From NCBI GenBank assembly GCA_937942965.1, contig CALDGN010000287.1, positions 1 to 10,878 on the forward strand: a stretch of DNA of 10,878 nucleotides, in the 5' to 3' direction. Made by a program: the position numbers and the translations under genes. The notes under the pieces are model-generated. The model ran no database searches. It saw nothing but the letters and a program-made list of their open reading frames with translations, and had not been told where the DNA came from. The stretch is from an uncultured Acidimicrobiales bacterium. Lineage in GTDB: Bacteria; Actinomycetota; Acidimicrobiia; Acidimicrobiales; UBA10347. Shown piece after piece: positions 1 to 6,969 of this stretch (position 1 is the stretch's first letter; each line of letters opens with the position of its first letter).

Positions 1-513
1 TCGATGGGCGTCGATGGGGGAGCGGCCGTCGCTGCTTCGATGACTGACCTGGTGTCAACCGGCGGGTACGACCACGTTGTCGCTACTCGTGACTGGCACC
101 GCGATCCGGGCACCCACTGGGCGGCCGAGGGCGAGACGCCGAACTTCGACACGAGCTGGCCGGTGCACTGCGCGGCGGAAACGTCGGGCGCAGCGTTTCA
201 CGAAGCACTGACCGTCGACACCGACGAGATCTTTAACAAGGGCGAGTACGCCGCGAGCTACAGCGGCTTCGATGGCGCTGCCGATTCCGACGGCACCCCG
301 CTTGCCGACTGGTTGCGGGCCCGAAACGTCGTTGACGTCGACGTGGCCGGCATCGCCACCGACTACTGCGTGCGGGCGACCGCAATCGATGCGTATGCGG
401 CTGGCTTCCAAACACGCGTGCTCCTCGACCACTGCGCAGGCGTCGCAGCGGAGACCAGTGAGCAGGCCACGCACGAACTCGCCGAGGCGGGCATCACCCT
501 CGTCGCCAACTGA
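1..513 (+). CDS. pncA: Nicotinamidase (PncA-type isochorismatase-fold amidase), 5' end cut by window edge
   Basis: Hydrolyses nicotinamide to nicotinate and ammonia in NAD salvage; a cytoplasmic enzyme. The frame is open from base 1 and the N-terminal strand carrying the first catalytic Asp (the VDVQNDF stretch of the family) is missing, so the gene starts upstream. Compared with M. tuberculosis PncA (186 aa, from memory) roughly 18 residues are lost. The other active-site parts are visible: metal ligands in ATRDWHRDPGTHW (Asp at 91-93, His at 97-99 and 115-117) and in SWPVHC (His at 166-168); catalytic Lys in NKGEYAASYSGF (238-240); catalytic Cys in GIATDYCVRAT (367-369). The match with PncA continues through the last strand (TRVLLDHCAGV). 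The stop is TGA at 511-513. Its neighbours do not suggest an operon. The ATG at base 4 is internal and should not be used as the start. Confidence 0.95.
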   Translation, partial: SMGVDGGAAVAASMTDLVSTGGYDHVVATRDWHRDPGTHWAAEGETPNFDTSWPVHCAAETSGAAFHEALTVDTDEIFNKGEYAASYSGFDGAADSDGTPLADWLRARNVVDVDVAGIATDYCVRATAIDAYAAGFQTRVLLDHCAGVAAETSEQATHELAEAGITLVAN

Positions 514-529
514 CAAACGGCGCGTTCTG

Positions 530-566
530 TGTGCAGTTCACCCGCTCACAGCGGGACAACTGCACA
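530..566 (+). terminator. Probable transcription terminator hairpin after the nicotinamidase gene
   Basis: A near-perfect inverted repeat begins 17 nt after the stop codon. TGTGCAGTT (530-538) pairs with AACTGCACA (558-566). Inside it, CCCGC (541-545) pairs with GCGGG (551-555), with a TCACA loop and a 2x2 internal mismatch (CA/AC). Only a short AATTT follows, not a full T tract, which is common in high-G+C actinobacteria. The right arm overlaps the palindrome at 563-574, so a regulatory role instead of termination remains possible. Confidence 0.6.
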
Positions 567-574
567 AATTTGTG
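563..574. promoter_or_regulatory. Perfect 12-bp palindrome, possible operator
   Basis: CACAAATTTGTG equals its own reverse complement. It is the most AT-rich spot in an otherwise GC-rich gap between two same-strand genes, about 150 nt before the TPM gene start. It could be a repressor-type operator or part of an alternative fold of the adjacent hairpin. No convincing -35/-10 pair was found in 514-725, so assignment as an operator is weak. Confidence 0.25.
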
Positions 575-712
575 GCGGCTCGGTTGCTCCTGGCGGCGGA
601 ATGCAACCGACCCCGCGGGCGTTTGGACTGCGTACGGTCTATTGCAGCGACGACGTGTCGTATCGTGACGCTGCGACTCGCTGGTGAACCAGCCGAGTCA
701 ATCGAGCTACCC

Positions 713-717
713 GAGGT
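713..717 (+). promoter_or_regulatory. Ribosome-binding site that favours the GTG start at 726
   Basis: GAGGT lies about 8 nt upstream of the GTG at 726. The upstream in-frame GTG at 684 has no purine-rich element in front of it. Starting at 726 also gives a normal signal-peptide n-region, so this site decides the start chosen for the TPM gene. Confidence 0.5.
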
Positions 718-725
718 GTGCCTAC

Positions 726-3104
726 GTGTCCCTTCCATCCAATCGCTTCAGCGCCCCGTCGTTCCTGACGGCATCGCTGCTGATCGTCGCCCTGTGCGCC
801 GGCATGCTCTCGCTGTTCGCTCCGCCGGCAGCAGCCCAGTCGACAGGAACCCAGTCGGGACCCGACTCGTGCCCCGAGGTATCGGGCATCACGTGTCAGG
901 GCTTCATCACTGACGTGGATGGTGTGCTCGATGATCGCCTCGCCGTCGAGGAAGCGGCCACCCGGATCGTCGACACCTATGGCCACGAGGTCGCGGTCGT
1001 GCTGGTCGGCGATGCGCCAGGCGGGGCCGAGTCGCTCGCTCGCAACATCGGCGAGACGTGGGTGGTCAAGGATCGTGACGGCCAAGCCGGTGGCGTCGTG
1101 GTGGTCGTCGATACCGAGAACAACAACGGCTGGATCACCGCCGGCCCCAACGTGCAGAACGTGATTCCAAGCAGCTCTGTGGTGTTCGGCACCGCTGGGC
1201 CAAGCTTCCGCAACGGCGACTGGGACGCTGGCGTGGCTGCGATCCTTGGCACGCTCGAAGCGTCGTTCGAGAACGAAGTGCGCGGTTCTACTGGCGGGTC
1301 AAGCGGCGGGACCGTACCGACGAGCTCCGAGCCGAGCACGAATGTGAACCTGTTGCCTTTGGTCCTGTTCGGCGGCCTCGGCTTTGTCGCATTCGCAGGC
1401 CGCGGGTCCAGCAAGAGCCGCACCCGCACCCGCTCAACCGAGGTCGACCGTCGCGGCCAAGAAGTCGACGATGTGCTCGATCGTCTCGAGACGAATGCCG
1501 CCGACCTTCCCGACCTGCGCCGCTACGAAGTCCCCGAGCCTCCGGTGACTGGCGAGCTGGCCTTCGCCGATGCGACCGCATCGCTGCAGAGCATTGCGAA
1601 TCGCCGACCGTCATCAGACGACGGCACCTTGCGGGCGTTGTGGTCGCGCGACCTGCTCGATGTGATCGACGCGAGCCGGCTCGAAGCCGACACCGAAGTG
1701 CCGCTGGAGATGCGGGCGACCGACGATGCCGAGCTGCTCGACGACGCCGTGCAAGACGCCGCTCGCGAAGCGCTCGCGGTGCGCAAGGGCGACGCAGACA
1801 AGTTCCAGGTCAAGCTCCGCGAGCTCGAAGGCCTGGTTGCCAGTGTGCGTCCATATCGCGTGGCTGAGGCCCGCCGTCGCTTCGGCCAAACCGTGCTCGA
1901 CCGGGTCGTGCCGACGAGCTTTGGCGCCGCCGTCGTTTCTGACCGCGGCGAGCGACTCATCAAGGCCGCCCCGGTGATCGACGCAGAGACCATCGATCAG
2001 GCACTGGTAGCGCTCGACGCGGCGTACGACGACGCGCAGTACAAGGTCCGCCGCCTCGACGTCATCCACGATCGTCTTCCGGATACGGCAGCTCGCCCCG
2101 CCGTGGCGGCAGCGCTGACAGACCTTGACGACGATCCCGCCAAGGCCGTTGAGCGGTACGAAAAGGTGCGCCGCGATCTGCGCTCGAAGTCGGGTCTGTT
2201 GGAACGAGATCGCCTTGACGTCGACGCCATTGCCGCGCTGCTTCTGCTGAATCACGACGAGTTGTCGGTCGGCGAGTTCGTCCAGCTCTATCGCCATCAC
2301 CGCGAACGTGGCCTCAAGCCCGCGATGGCCGTGGAGTACGGCCTGGCTGGGCTGACGACCGAGCGCGAGATCGCTCGTGTCCGCCAGTACGCCGACGGCG
2401 AAGGCATCCCGGTGGCGATCGTCGCTGCGCTCATGCGCAACCGTGACGACGGTATCGAGGTCTACAAGATGCTTGAGAAGGACCTCATCCAGCATGACGT
2501 GAAGGGCGAAACCCGCCGCACGATCGCTGGTGTGTTGGCCGCATCGCTCGAACCGGCTCAGGCCGAACGACGTTGGCTCGATGCCCGCAAGGCGCTCGCC
2601 GACCTCGGCCTGGTGGGCTCCTATGCCGACATCGCTGCGGCGTTTGGCGCGAGTGATGCTCGTGGCCCTCGCCAGTTCGCACTTGCTTACGCAGCCCAAC
2701 GTCAGGCGCTCTCTCGTTCGTCGATCGACGACGCCGATCGTTTCGCACCCGAGTTGGCCCACACCGGCACCAGCGGCCAGAACGACACCTGGACCGGCGC
2801 ACCGCTGCCGGCAACGCTTCGCGGCTTCGACCCGTTCACGTTCTTCTACCTGCACTGGATCTCGACCGCCGCCCACACGGGTCGTGTCGGTTGGGAACCC
2901 ATCTACAGCGACCAGTCCTGGTCCGGCGACCGTGACTCCTGGTTCGGCGGCGGCTTCGGCGCTGGCGGCGGCAGCTTCGGTGGCGGCGGCGGTTCCAGCT
3001 GGGGCGGCGGCGGCTGGAGCAGCGGCAGCTTCGGAGGCTTCGGCGGAGGCTTCGGTGGAGGCTTTGGCGGTGGCTTCGGCGGTGGCGGCGGCGGCAGCTG
3101 GTAA
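726..3104 (+). CDS. TPM-domain membrane protein with long helical region and Gly/Phe-rich C-terminal tail
   Basis: About 792 aa from the GTG at 726; a GTG at 684 would add 14 residues and lacks a ribosome-binding site. Residues 12-37 form a signal peptide (hydrophobic core SFLTASLLIVALCAGMLSLF, then PPAAAQ with likely cleavage after AAA). Residues about 65-180 are a TPM domain (YgcG/Psb32-type fold) with the typical VVVVVDTENNNGWITAGPNV core, so this part should lie outside the membrane. Two Cys (49, 57) precede it and could form a disulfide. A transmembrane helix spans about 208-225, followed by an Arg-rich stretch (SKSRTRTRSTEVDRR) consistent with a cytoplasmic side. Residues about 230-735 are charged, Ala-rich and mostly helical, with no domain I recognise. 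The last 52 residues are Gly/Phe/Ser/Trp low complexity ending GGSW. Gly-rich tails are common in TPM proteins, but the family's molecular role is poorly defined. No operon partner is visible. Family call is firm; function is unknown. Confidence 0.85.
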   Translation: MSLPSNRFSAPSFLTASLLIVALCAGMLSLFAPPAAAQSTGTQSGPDSCPEVSGITCQGFITDVDGVLDDRLAVEEAATRIVDTYGHEVAVVLVGDAPGGAESLARNIGETWVVKDRDGQAGGVVVVVDTENNNGWITAGPNVQNVIPSSSVVFGTAGPSFRNGDWDAGVAAILGTLEASFENEVRGSTGGSSGGTVPTSSEPSTNVNLLPLVLFGGLGFVAFAGRGSSKSRTRTRSTEVDRRGQEVDDVLDRLETNAADLPDLRRYEVPEPPVTGELAFADATASLQSIANRRPSSDDGTLRALWSRDLLDVIDASRLEADTEVPLEMRATDDAELLDDAVQDAAREALAVRKGDADKFQVKLRELEGLVASVRPYRVAEARRRFGQTVLDRVVPTSFGAAVVSDRGERLIKAAPVIDAETIDQALVALDAAYDDAQYKVRRLDVIHDRLPDTAARPAVAAALTDLDDDPAKAVERYEKVRRDLRSKSGLLERDRLDVDAIAALLLLNHDELSVGEFVQLYRHHRERGLKPAMAVEYGLAGLTTEREIARVRQYADGEGIPVAIVAALMRNRDDGIEVYKMLEKDLIQHDVKGETRRTIAGVLAASLEPAQAERRWLDARKALADLGLVGSYADIAAAFGASDARGPRQFALAYAAQRQALSRSSIDDADRFAPELAHTGTSGQNDTWTGAPLPATLRGFDPFTFFYLHWISTAAHTGRVGWEPIYSDQSWSGDRDSWFGGGFGAGGGSFGGGGGSSWGGGGWSSGSFGGFGGGFGGGFGGGFGGGGGGSW
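2946..3101 (+). repeat. Low-complexity Gly/Phe-rich coding repeat
   Basis: This is the last 52 codons of the TPM gene. It is almost all GGC/GGT/GGA codons interrupted by TTC, AGC and TGG. The second half repeats a GGFG unit of about 12 nt (GGFGGGFGGGFGGGFGGG). Such DNA is prone to slippage, so the tail length may vary between strains. Confidence 0.8.
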
Positions 3105-3190
3105 ATCGCGCAGTCTCTCGGGTAGCTGCCGGCGGCAGCTGGTAACTCGCGCAGTCTCAGGGGTAGCTGCCGGCGGCAGCTGGTAACTCG
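3090..3190 (+). repeat. 41-bp direct tandem repeat spanning the stop codon of the TPM gene (about 2.5 copies)
   Basis: Copy 1 is 3090-3130, copy 2 is 3131-3171 and partial copy 3 is 3172-3190. Each copy begins GGCGGCAGCTGGTAA, which encodes Gly-Gly-Ser-Trp-stop, followed by a TCGCGCAGTCTC-type segment. Copies 1 and 2 differ at only a few positions, so the duplication looks recent. Only the first copy is in the gene's frame; 41 is not a multiple of three. The repeat lies in the gap between two convergent genes. Confidence 0.9.
3124..3181. terminator. Two tandem hairpins between convergent genes, possible bidirectional terminator
   Basis: AGCTGCC-GGC-GGCAGCT occurs at 3124-3140 and again at 3165-3181. 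Each forms a 7-bp stem with a 3-nt loop and is symmetrical enough to fold on either strand. They sit at the junctions of the 41-bp repeat, in the gap between the TPM gene (ends 3104) and the alpha-mannosidase gene (ends 3207 on the other strand). There is no T tract, so intrinsic termination is uncertain. Confidence 0.4.
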
Positions 3191-3206
3191 CCCAACCTGG
3201 AGTTAG

Positions 3207-5909
3207 CTAGGGGGCTGCGTTGGTGGCGAGGGCCTGCACGACGTAGTCCCAGATACGGCGCTTCACACGGAGGTCGTTCAGCTCGGCGCCGATCTTTGCG
3301 ATCACCGGGTCCGGGCTGTCGGGAATGCTGACCTCGTCATCGGTCGCGGCCCGACGACGGTTGAGTTCCAAGCTGAGCATCAGCTCGAGCCGCTCGCGAT
3401 CGAGCACGTACTCGCGGTGCGTCAAGCCGTACCGGTCCGCCTCGGTGGCGGCGGCCAGCTCGGCTTCGTTGCGGGCCAAATCCGCTGCCAATCCGTCGAT
3501 GCGCTCTTCGAGGTCACGAAGGATCGTGGCCTCTGGTCGTGAACGGCTCGGGCCAACCCGATTCTCGATCGGGGTGCGCACTGTCACCGATGGTTCGGCC
3601 GCAGGCTTCGGCAGTGCCGGAAGGTTAAGCACGGTCGTGACGATTGCGCCGGGATCGATGGATTCGATCGTCCGGCGACGACCACCGTCAAGGTCCGCCA
3701 CTTCGATGGAGGCAGGCAACTCGGCGCTGACCGACGACGGGTTGTAGAGCCGCAATGCCGCCTCGTTGCCATCGAAGGTCAAGGTCGAGGCTGGCACTGG
3801 CGCTTGAAACGCTGACCACGACGATGGACCGTCATGGTCGCCAGAGACTTCAGCGATCGTTGGCGGGTTCTGGAAGTACTCGTTCTCGCTCCGCACCTCG
3901 GCCAGACCTGTCGTCGTGACGAAGCCGAGATGATGCTCGACGAACCGTTCGCTTCGAGCTCCAGGCACGTACATCGCAGGGCCGGCATCGCCGATGCGAT
4001 AGCTCAGGCCAGTAAGTGCGAGCCACTCGACGGCTCGACGAAGTGCGACGGTGATCGTTCCCGTCGCTGTCGTCCGGTACGAGCGCAGGCCGCGCGCCAG
4101 CACCGCCCGCGTCCAGGTTGTGTCACCAAGGGCGACGAAGTCATGAAACGGATACTCGGTAACGAGGCCCGTCTCGCGTTGGCCCATCAGAATGGCGCTC
4201 AGCTCGGCATCGATATCGGGGCCGAAGAGATCGTCGGCTTCGTGGGGTCGTTCGACGACATCGAACGGCATGCCCGCTCGAACGGTCGTCGAACGGATGC
4301 CGGTTTCGAATTCGGCATCGACTCGGAAGCCGACGCCGGTCGAATCGAGCCGCACGGTGAGATCGACCGTGGGGCCTTCAGAGAATCGAGCAATGACGTC
4401 GGCGCTGACCGAGATGTTGTCGTTCTCGAACTGCCATGTGGCAGCGAGGCTGGTGTCGAACTCGCTGCGATCTTGGATCGTCGGGTTGCCGATCGACGTC
4501 AGCTCGCCGAGGACCTCGCCGGGTTCGCTCGAGTAGGTGTCGCCCGAATCTGCACGCACCACGAGCCGCACGATGCGATGTCCGTCGACGAAGATGCCGT
4601 CAGCATCGACATGCGCCTGATAGTGATCGTTGGCCCACTCGAAACGGTCGATGGACTCGTTGACGGTCTCGACAACAGCTGGCTCGTCGACTGGAGCGAC
4701 GCCGACACCCGACGTGGCGAAACGTAGTGCCTCGCCCGCGACCCGTTGGACACGGGTGCTCGATGCTGGGTTTGTGGAGACGGCGTAGAGACCAGCGCGA
4801 AAACCGCTGAGCGCCAACGACGCGTGGACCCGCTGTTGCTCGTCAGCCCACTCGAGAATCTGGCGGTACGACCGCTCCATCCGCTCGTGGACCTGGTCGA
4901 TGCTGACACCGCAGAGACAGTCGTGGACACCGTTCTGGAGCAATTTGCGGCTGGCTCGCTCGAGCGCCGCGGTATCGACTTCGGCTCCGGCGTGCCGGGC
5001 AAGAACTGCCAGCGGTTCCACGACTCGATGCAGGGCCCGTTCGGCGTCGTGATGCATGACTTTGAGATATGTGCGAGCCGACAGCGACCCAGGGAACGTC
5101 GAGCCGTACTTGCCTGACAGCAGCTCGTTGGCGATGACAGGTGCAGAGGCGCCGTGGTCGCGCACCGCATCGGCGTAGGTCGCTGGCGACGAGGCCTGAA
5201 GGCGGATCTGGTCAGGTACATCGCGATCGCCGTACCAGCGGAATGGGTCTTCGGGTTCGGTGTCGAGGTCATAGCCATCGAACAGCGGCAACGGAAGCGA
5301 GCCATAGTGCGGTTCGAGTTTGCGGGTTTCGGCCCGTAGACGATCGACGGCGATCTCTGGTGTCTTGGTGATGCCGTAGAGGTTCCGATAGCCGCCGAAC
5401 AGGTTGATCGTCATCAACTCGGTTCCGTCGGGGCCCCGCCAGCGAAACACCGGCTCCATCTCGGGTACGCCACGCCAGACGTACGCCGCATCGAGCCCGA
5501 CCTGGCGCAACAACTGGGGCGCTTGCGAGATATGTCCGAACGTGTCGACGAGCCATGCTGCGGTCGGGCGTCCGCCGTGACGCTTAGCGTCTCCCATCCC
5601 GTACAGCAGGTTGCGCACGTGCAGCTCACCGCTGACCATGCGCCAATCGGGTTGGCTGTAGCAGGGCCCGATCTCGAGCTGGCCGGCAGAGATGAGTTCG
5701 CGGACCCGCGGCTCGTAGTCCGGGTGATTGCCGAGCAGGTCTTCGATCGCAAGCGTCTGGCCATCGAACAAGAACTCGTAGTCGCTGTTCTGCTCGGCAA
5801 GATCCTCGAGTGAGTCGACCAGGGCAGGTACCCATGCGGTCGTGTATTCCTCGGTGAGGAACCACTCTCGGTCCCAATGCGTGTGGTTGATGAGATGAAC
5901 GTCAGGCAT
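3207..5909 (-). CDS. GH38 alpha-mannosidase, MngB-like
   Basis: A 900-aa cytoplasmic glycosidase predicted to release mannose from small alpha-mannosides. The N-terminal catalytic domain has the GH38 zinc site: His11 and Asp13 in HTHWDREW, Asp122 (also the catalytic nucleophile) in AAWLVDTFGH, and His329 in NGVHDCLCG. DGQT (50-53), GPCYSQPD (81-88) and VRNLLYGM (98-105) also fit the E. coli MngB (mannosylglycerate hydrolase) branch as I remember it. The general acid is probably Asp214 in DGYDLD, where MngB has NGHD. A middle helical domain and C-terminal beta domains follow; the last ~110 residues are a charged helical extension. There is no signal peptide. The ATG at 5909 is chosen because the motif begins at residue 9 and it lies 31 nt after the LacI stop; the frame runs open to 6062, but those starts would overlap lacI by ~120 nt. 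It is the last gene of the uptake operon. Substrate may be mannosylglycerate or manno-oligosaccharides; sequence alone cannot decide. Confidence 0.9.
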   Translation of the reverse strand: MPDVHLINHTHWDREWFLTEEYTTAWVPALVDSLEDLAEQNSDYEFLFDGQTLAIEDLLGNHPDYEPRVRELISAGQLEIGPCYSQPDWRMVSGELHVRNLLYGMGDAKRHGGRPTAAWLVDTFGHISQAPQLLRQVGLDAAYVWRGVPEMEPVFRWRGPDGTELMTINLFGGYRNLYGITKTPEIAVDRLRAETRKLEPHYGSLPLPLFDGYDLDTEPEDPFRWYGDRDVPDQIRLQASSPATYADAVRDHGASAPVIANELLSGKYGSTFPGSLSARTYLKVMHHDAERALHRVVEPLAVLARHAGAEVDTAALERASRKLLQNGVHDCLCGVSIDQVHERMERSYRQILEWADEQQRVHASLALSGFRAGLYAVSTNPASSTRVQRVAGEALRFATSGVGVAPVDEPAVVETVNESIDRFEWANDHYQAHVDADGIFVDGHRIVRLVVRADSGDTYSSEPGEVLGELTSIGNPTIQDRSEFDTSLAATWQFENDNISVSADVIARFSEGPTVDLTVRLDSTGVGFRVDAEFETGIRSTTVRAGMPFDVVERPHEADDLFGPDIDAELSAILMGQRETGLVTEYPFHDFVALGDTTWTRAVLARGLRSYRTTATGTITVALRRAVEWLALTGLSYRIGDAGPAMYVPGARSERFVEHHLGFVTTTGLAEVRSENEYFQNPPTIAEVSGDHDGPSSWSAFQAPVPASTLTFDGNEAALRLYNPSSVSAELPASIEVADLDGGRRRTIESIDPGAIVTTVLNLPALPKPAAEPSVTVRTPIENRVGPSRSRPEATILRDLEERIDGLAADLARNEAELAAATEADRYGLTHREYVLDRERLELMLSLELNRRRAATDDEVSIPDSPDPVIAKIGAELNDLRVKRRIWDYVVQALATNAAP

Positions 5910-5940
5910 GGTGCTCTTGGGTTGGAGGGGCGTCTCTAAA

Positions 5941-6969
5941 TCAGTCGGCAGGTTCGGCCGAAGATTCACGAATGACAAGTTCGGTCTGGATACGGCGTTG
6001 GGCCTCGACAGGGTGTCCGGCATCGACCGATTCGCACAGCAGTTGCACGAGAGCGGCGCCAACTTGCGCAGGTGACTGGCGGACCGTCGTCAACGGCGGG
6101 TCCACCTGGCGGGCAGCTTGGATGTCGTCGAAGCCGATAATGGTGAGGTCGCCGGGCACGTCGAGGCCGAGGTCATCGGCAGCTTGGAGTGCGCCGAGTG
6201 CGAGCAAGTCGTTCATCGCAACGATTGCGGTCGGGCGTTCGCCGGCAGAGGTAAGCAACGCGTGCGTGCTTTGCTGACCGGAGCCTTCGTGGAAACCGGA
6301 CTCGATGATCGAGGAGGCGCTCAGCTCTAATCCACTCGCTTCGGCGGCACGTCGGAATGCTTCGAGGCGAGCAGTACCGACGGCGAACCTCGATGGCTCG
6401 GCCAGGCACGCGATACGCGAGTGACCGAGTGAGAGAAGATGGTCGACCACCGGGTCGAAGCAATCGGTCGAGGCCTCGACCGTGCCGAAGCCGTCTCGCC
6501 CGAGCGGGCGACCGAACGCGACGAACGGCGTCTTGGCACGGAGCAGAAAATCGACGCGTGGGTCGTCAACCGTCGTACGCAAGACGACAAACCCGTCGAC
6601 TTGCTGATCGCGTATCGCTGCGTCGTAAGCGTCGGTCGGCGCGGCGTCGCCAGGGTGGGTGGAGAGCGCGAGTTGGAGCTGCGATGCGCTCGCCTCGGCG
6701 GCCATCGACGTGAGCATCTCGCCAAAGAAGGGATCGCTGAAGCGCAGTGAGTCGTGGGGGAGGATGATCCCGATGGCGCCGCGACGCGCCCTTGGGTCTT
6801 TGAGCCGCCGGGCTTCAAGATTCGGGGTGTAGCGAAGTTCGGCTGCGACCCGTCGAGCGAGTTCTTTCGTGGACTCGGCCACGTCGTCGTGATCGTTCAG
6901 GGCGCGCGAAACCTGGGTAATCGACAGGCCGGCCTTGGCGGCGACGTCTTTGAGCGTCGGGCGACTCAC
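5941..6969 (-). CDS. LacI-family transcriptional repressor
   Basis: A 342-aa sugar-responsive regulator. The N-terminal helix-turn-helix is TLKDVAAKAGLSITQVSRAL (about 5-24), followed by ELRYTPN and a hinge around EARRLKDPRARR. The periplasmic-binding-protein-like effector domain covers about 62-330, with typical LacI landmarks: HLLSLGHSRIACL, AIVAMNDLLALGALQAA and LTIIGFDDIQAARQVDPPLT. The start is GTG at 6969, which overlaps the TGA of the ATPase gene as GTGA (6966-6969), indicating translational coupling. An open extension to 7044 adds Arg/Pro-rich residues not typical of the family and overlaps the ATPase by 79 nt. It is encoded between the transporter and the GH38 gene, so it probably controls this operon in response to the imported sugar or a breakdown product. 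Its operator is presumably upstream of the binding-protein gene, outside the window; none was seen inside. The recognition helix reads I-T-Q-V-S-R. Confidence 0.93.
   Translation of the reverse strand: MSRPTLKDVAAKAGLSITQVSRALNDHDDVAESTKELARRVAAELRYTPNLEARRLKDPRARRGAIGIILPHDSLRFSDPFFGEMLTSMAAEASASQLQLALSTHPGDAAPTDAYDAAIRDQQVDGFVVLRTTVDDPRVDFLLRAKTPFVAFGRPLGRDGFGTVEASTDCFDPVVDHLLSLGHSRIACLAEPSRFAVGTARLEAFRRAAEASGLELSASSIIESGFHEGSGQQSTHALLTSAGERPTAIVAMNDLLALGALQAADDLGLDVPGDLTIIGFDDIQAARQVDPPLTTVRQSPAQVGAALVQLLCESVDAGHPVEAQRRIQTELVIRESSAEPAD

Noticed and set aside
623..666. TTGGAC (623-628) with TATCGT (661-666) as a promoter
   Set aside because: The spacing of 32 nt is far from the usual 16-18, and no better -10 hexamer is found at the right distance.
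684..725. Upstream GTG start for the TPM gene
   Set aside because: No ribosome-binding site precedes it, and it would lengthen the signal peptide n-region; GTG 726 has GAGG at suitable spacing. Not fully excluded.
1614..2876. A 420-codon open frame on the - strand opposite the TPM gene
   Set aside because: It lies wholly within the TPM gene, has shadow-type composition and no recognised family; the + frame has signal peptide, TPM domain and TM helix.
3090..3190. CRISPR-like array
   Set aside because: The 41-bp units abut directly without unique spacers, there are fewer than three copies, and no cas genes are present.
3834..4727. A 297-codon open frame on the + strand opposite the GH38 gene
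   Set aside because: Fully antisense to a conserved GH38 region and without motifs.
5910..6062. 51-codon N-terminal extension of the GH38 gene
   Set aside because: It would overlap the lacI gene by about 120 nt and put a non-conserved leader before the HTHWDREW motif, which normally lies near the N-terminus.
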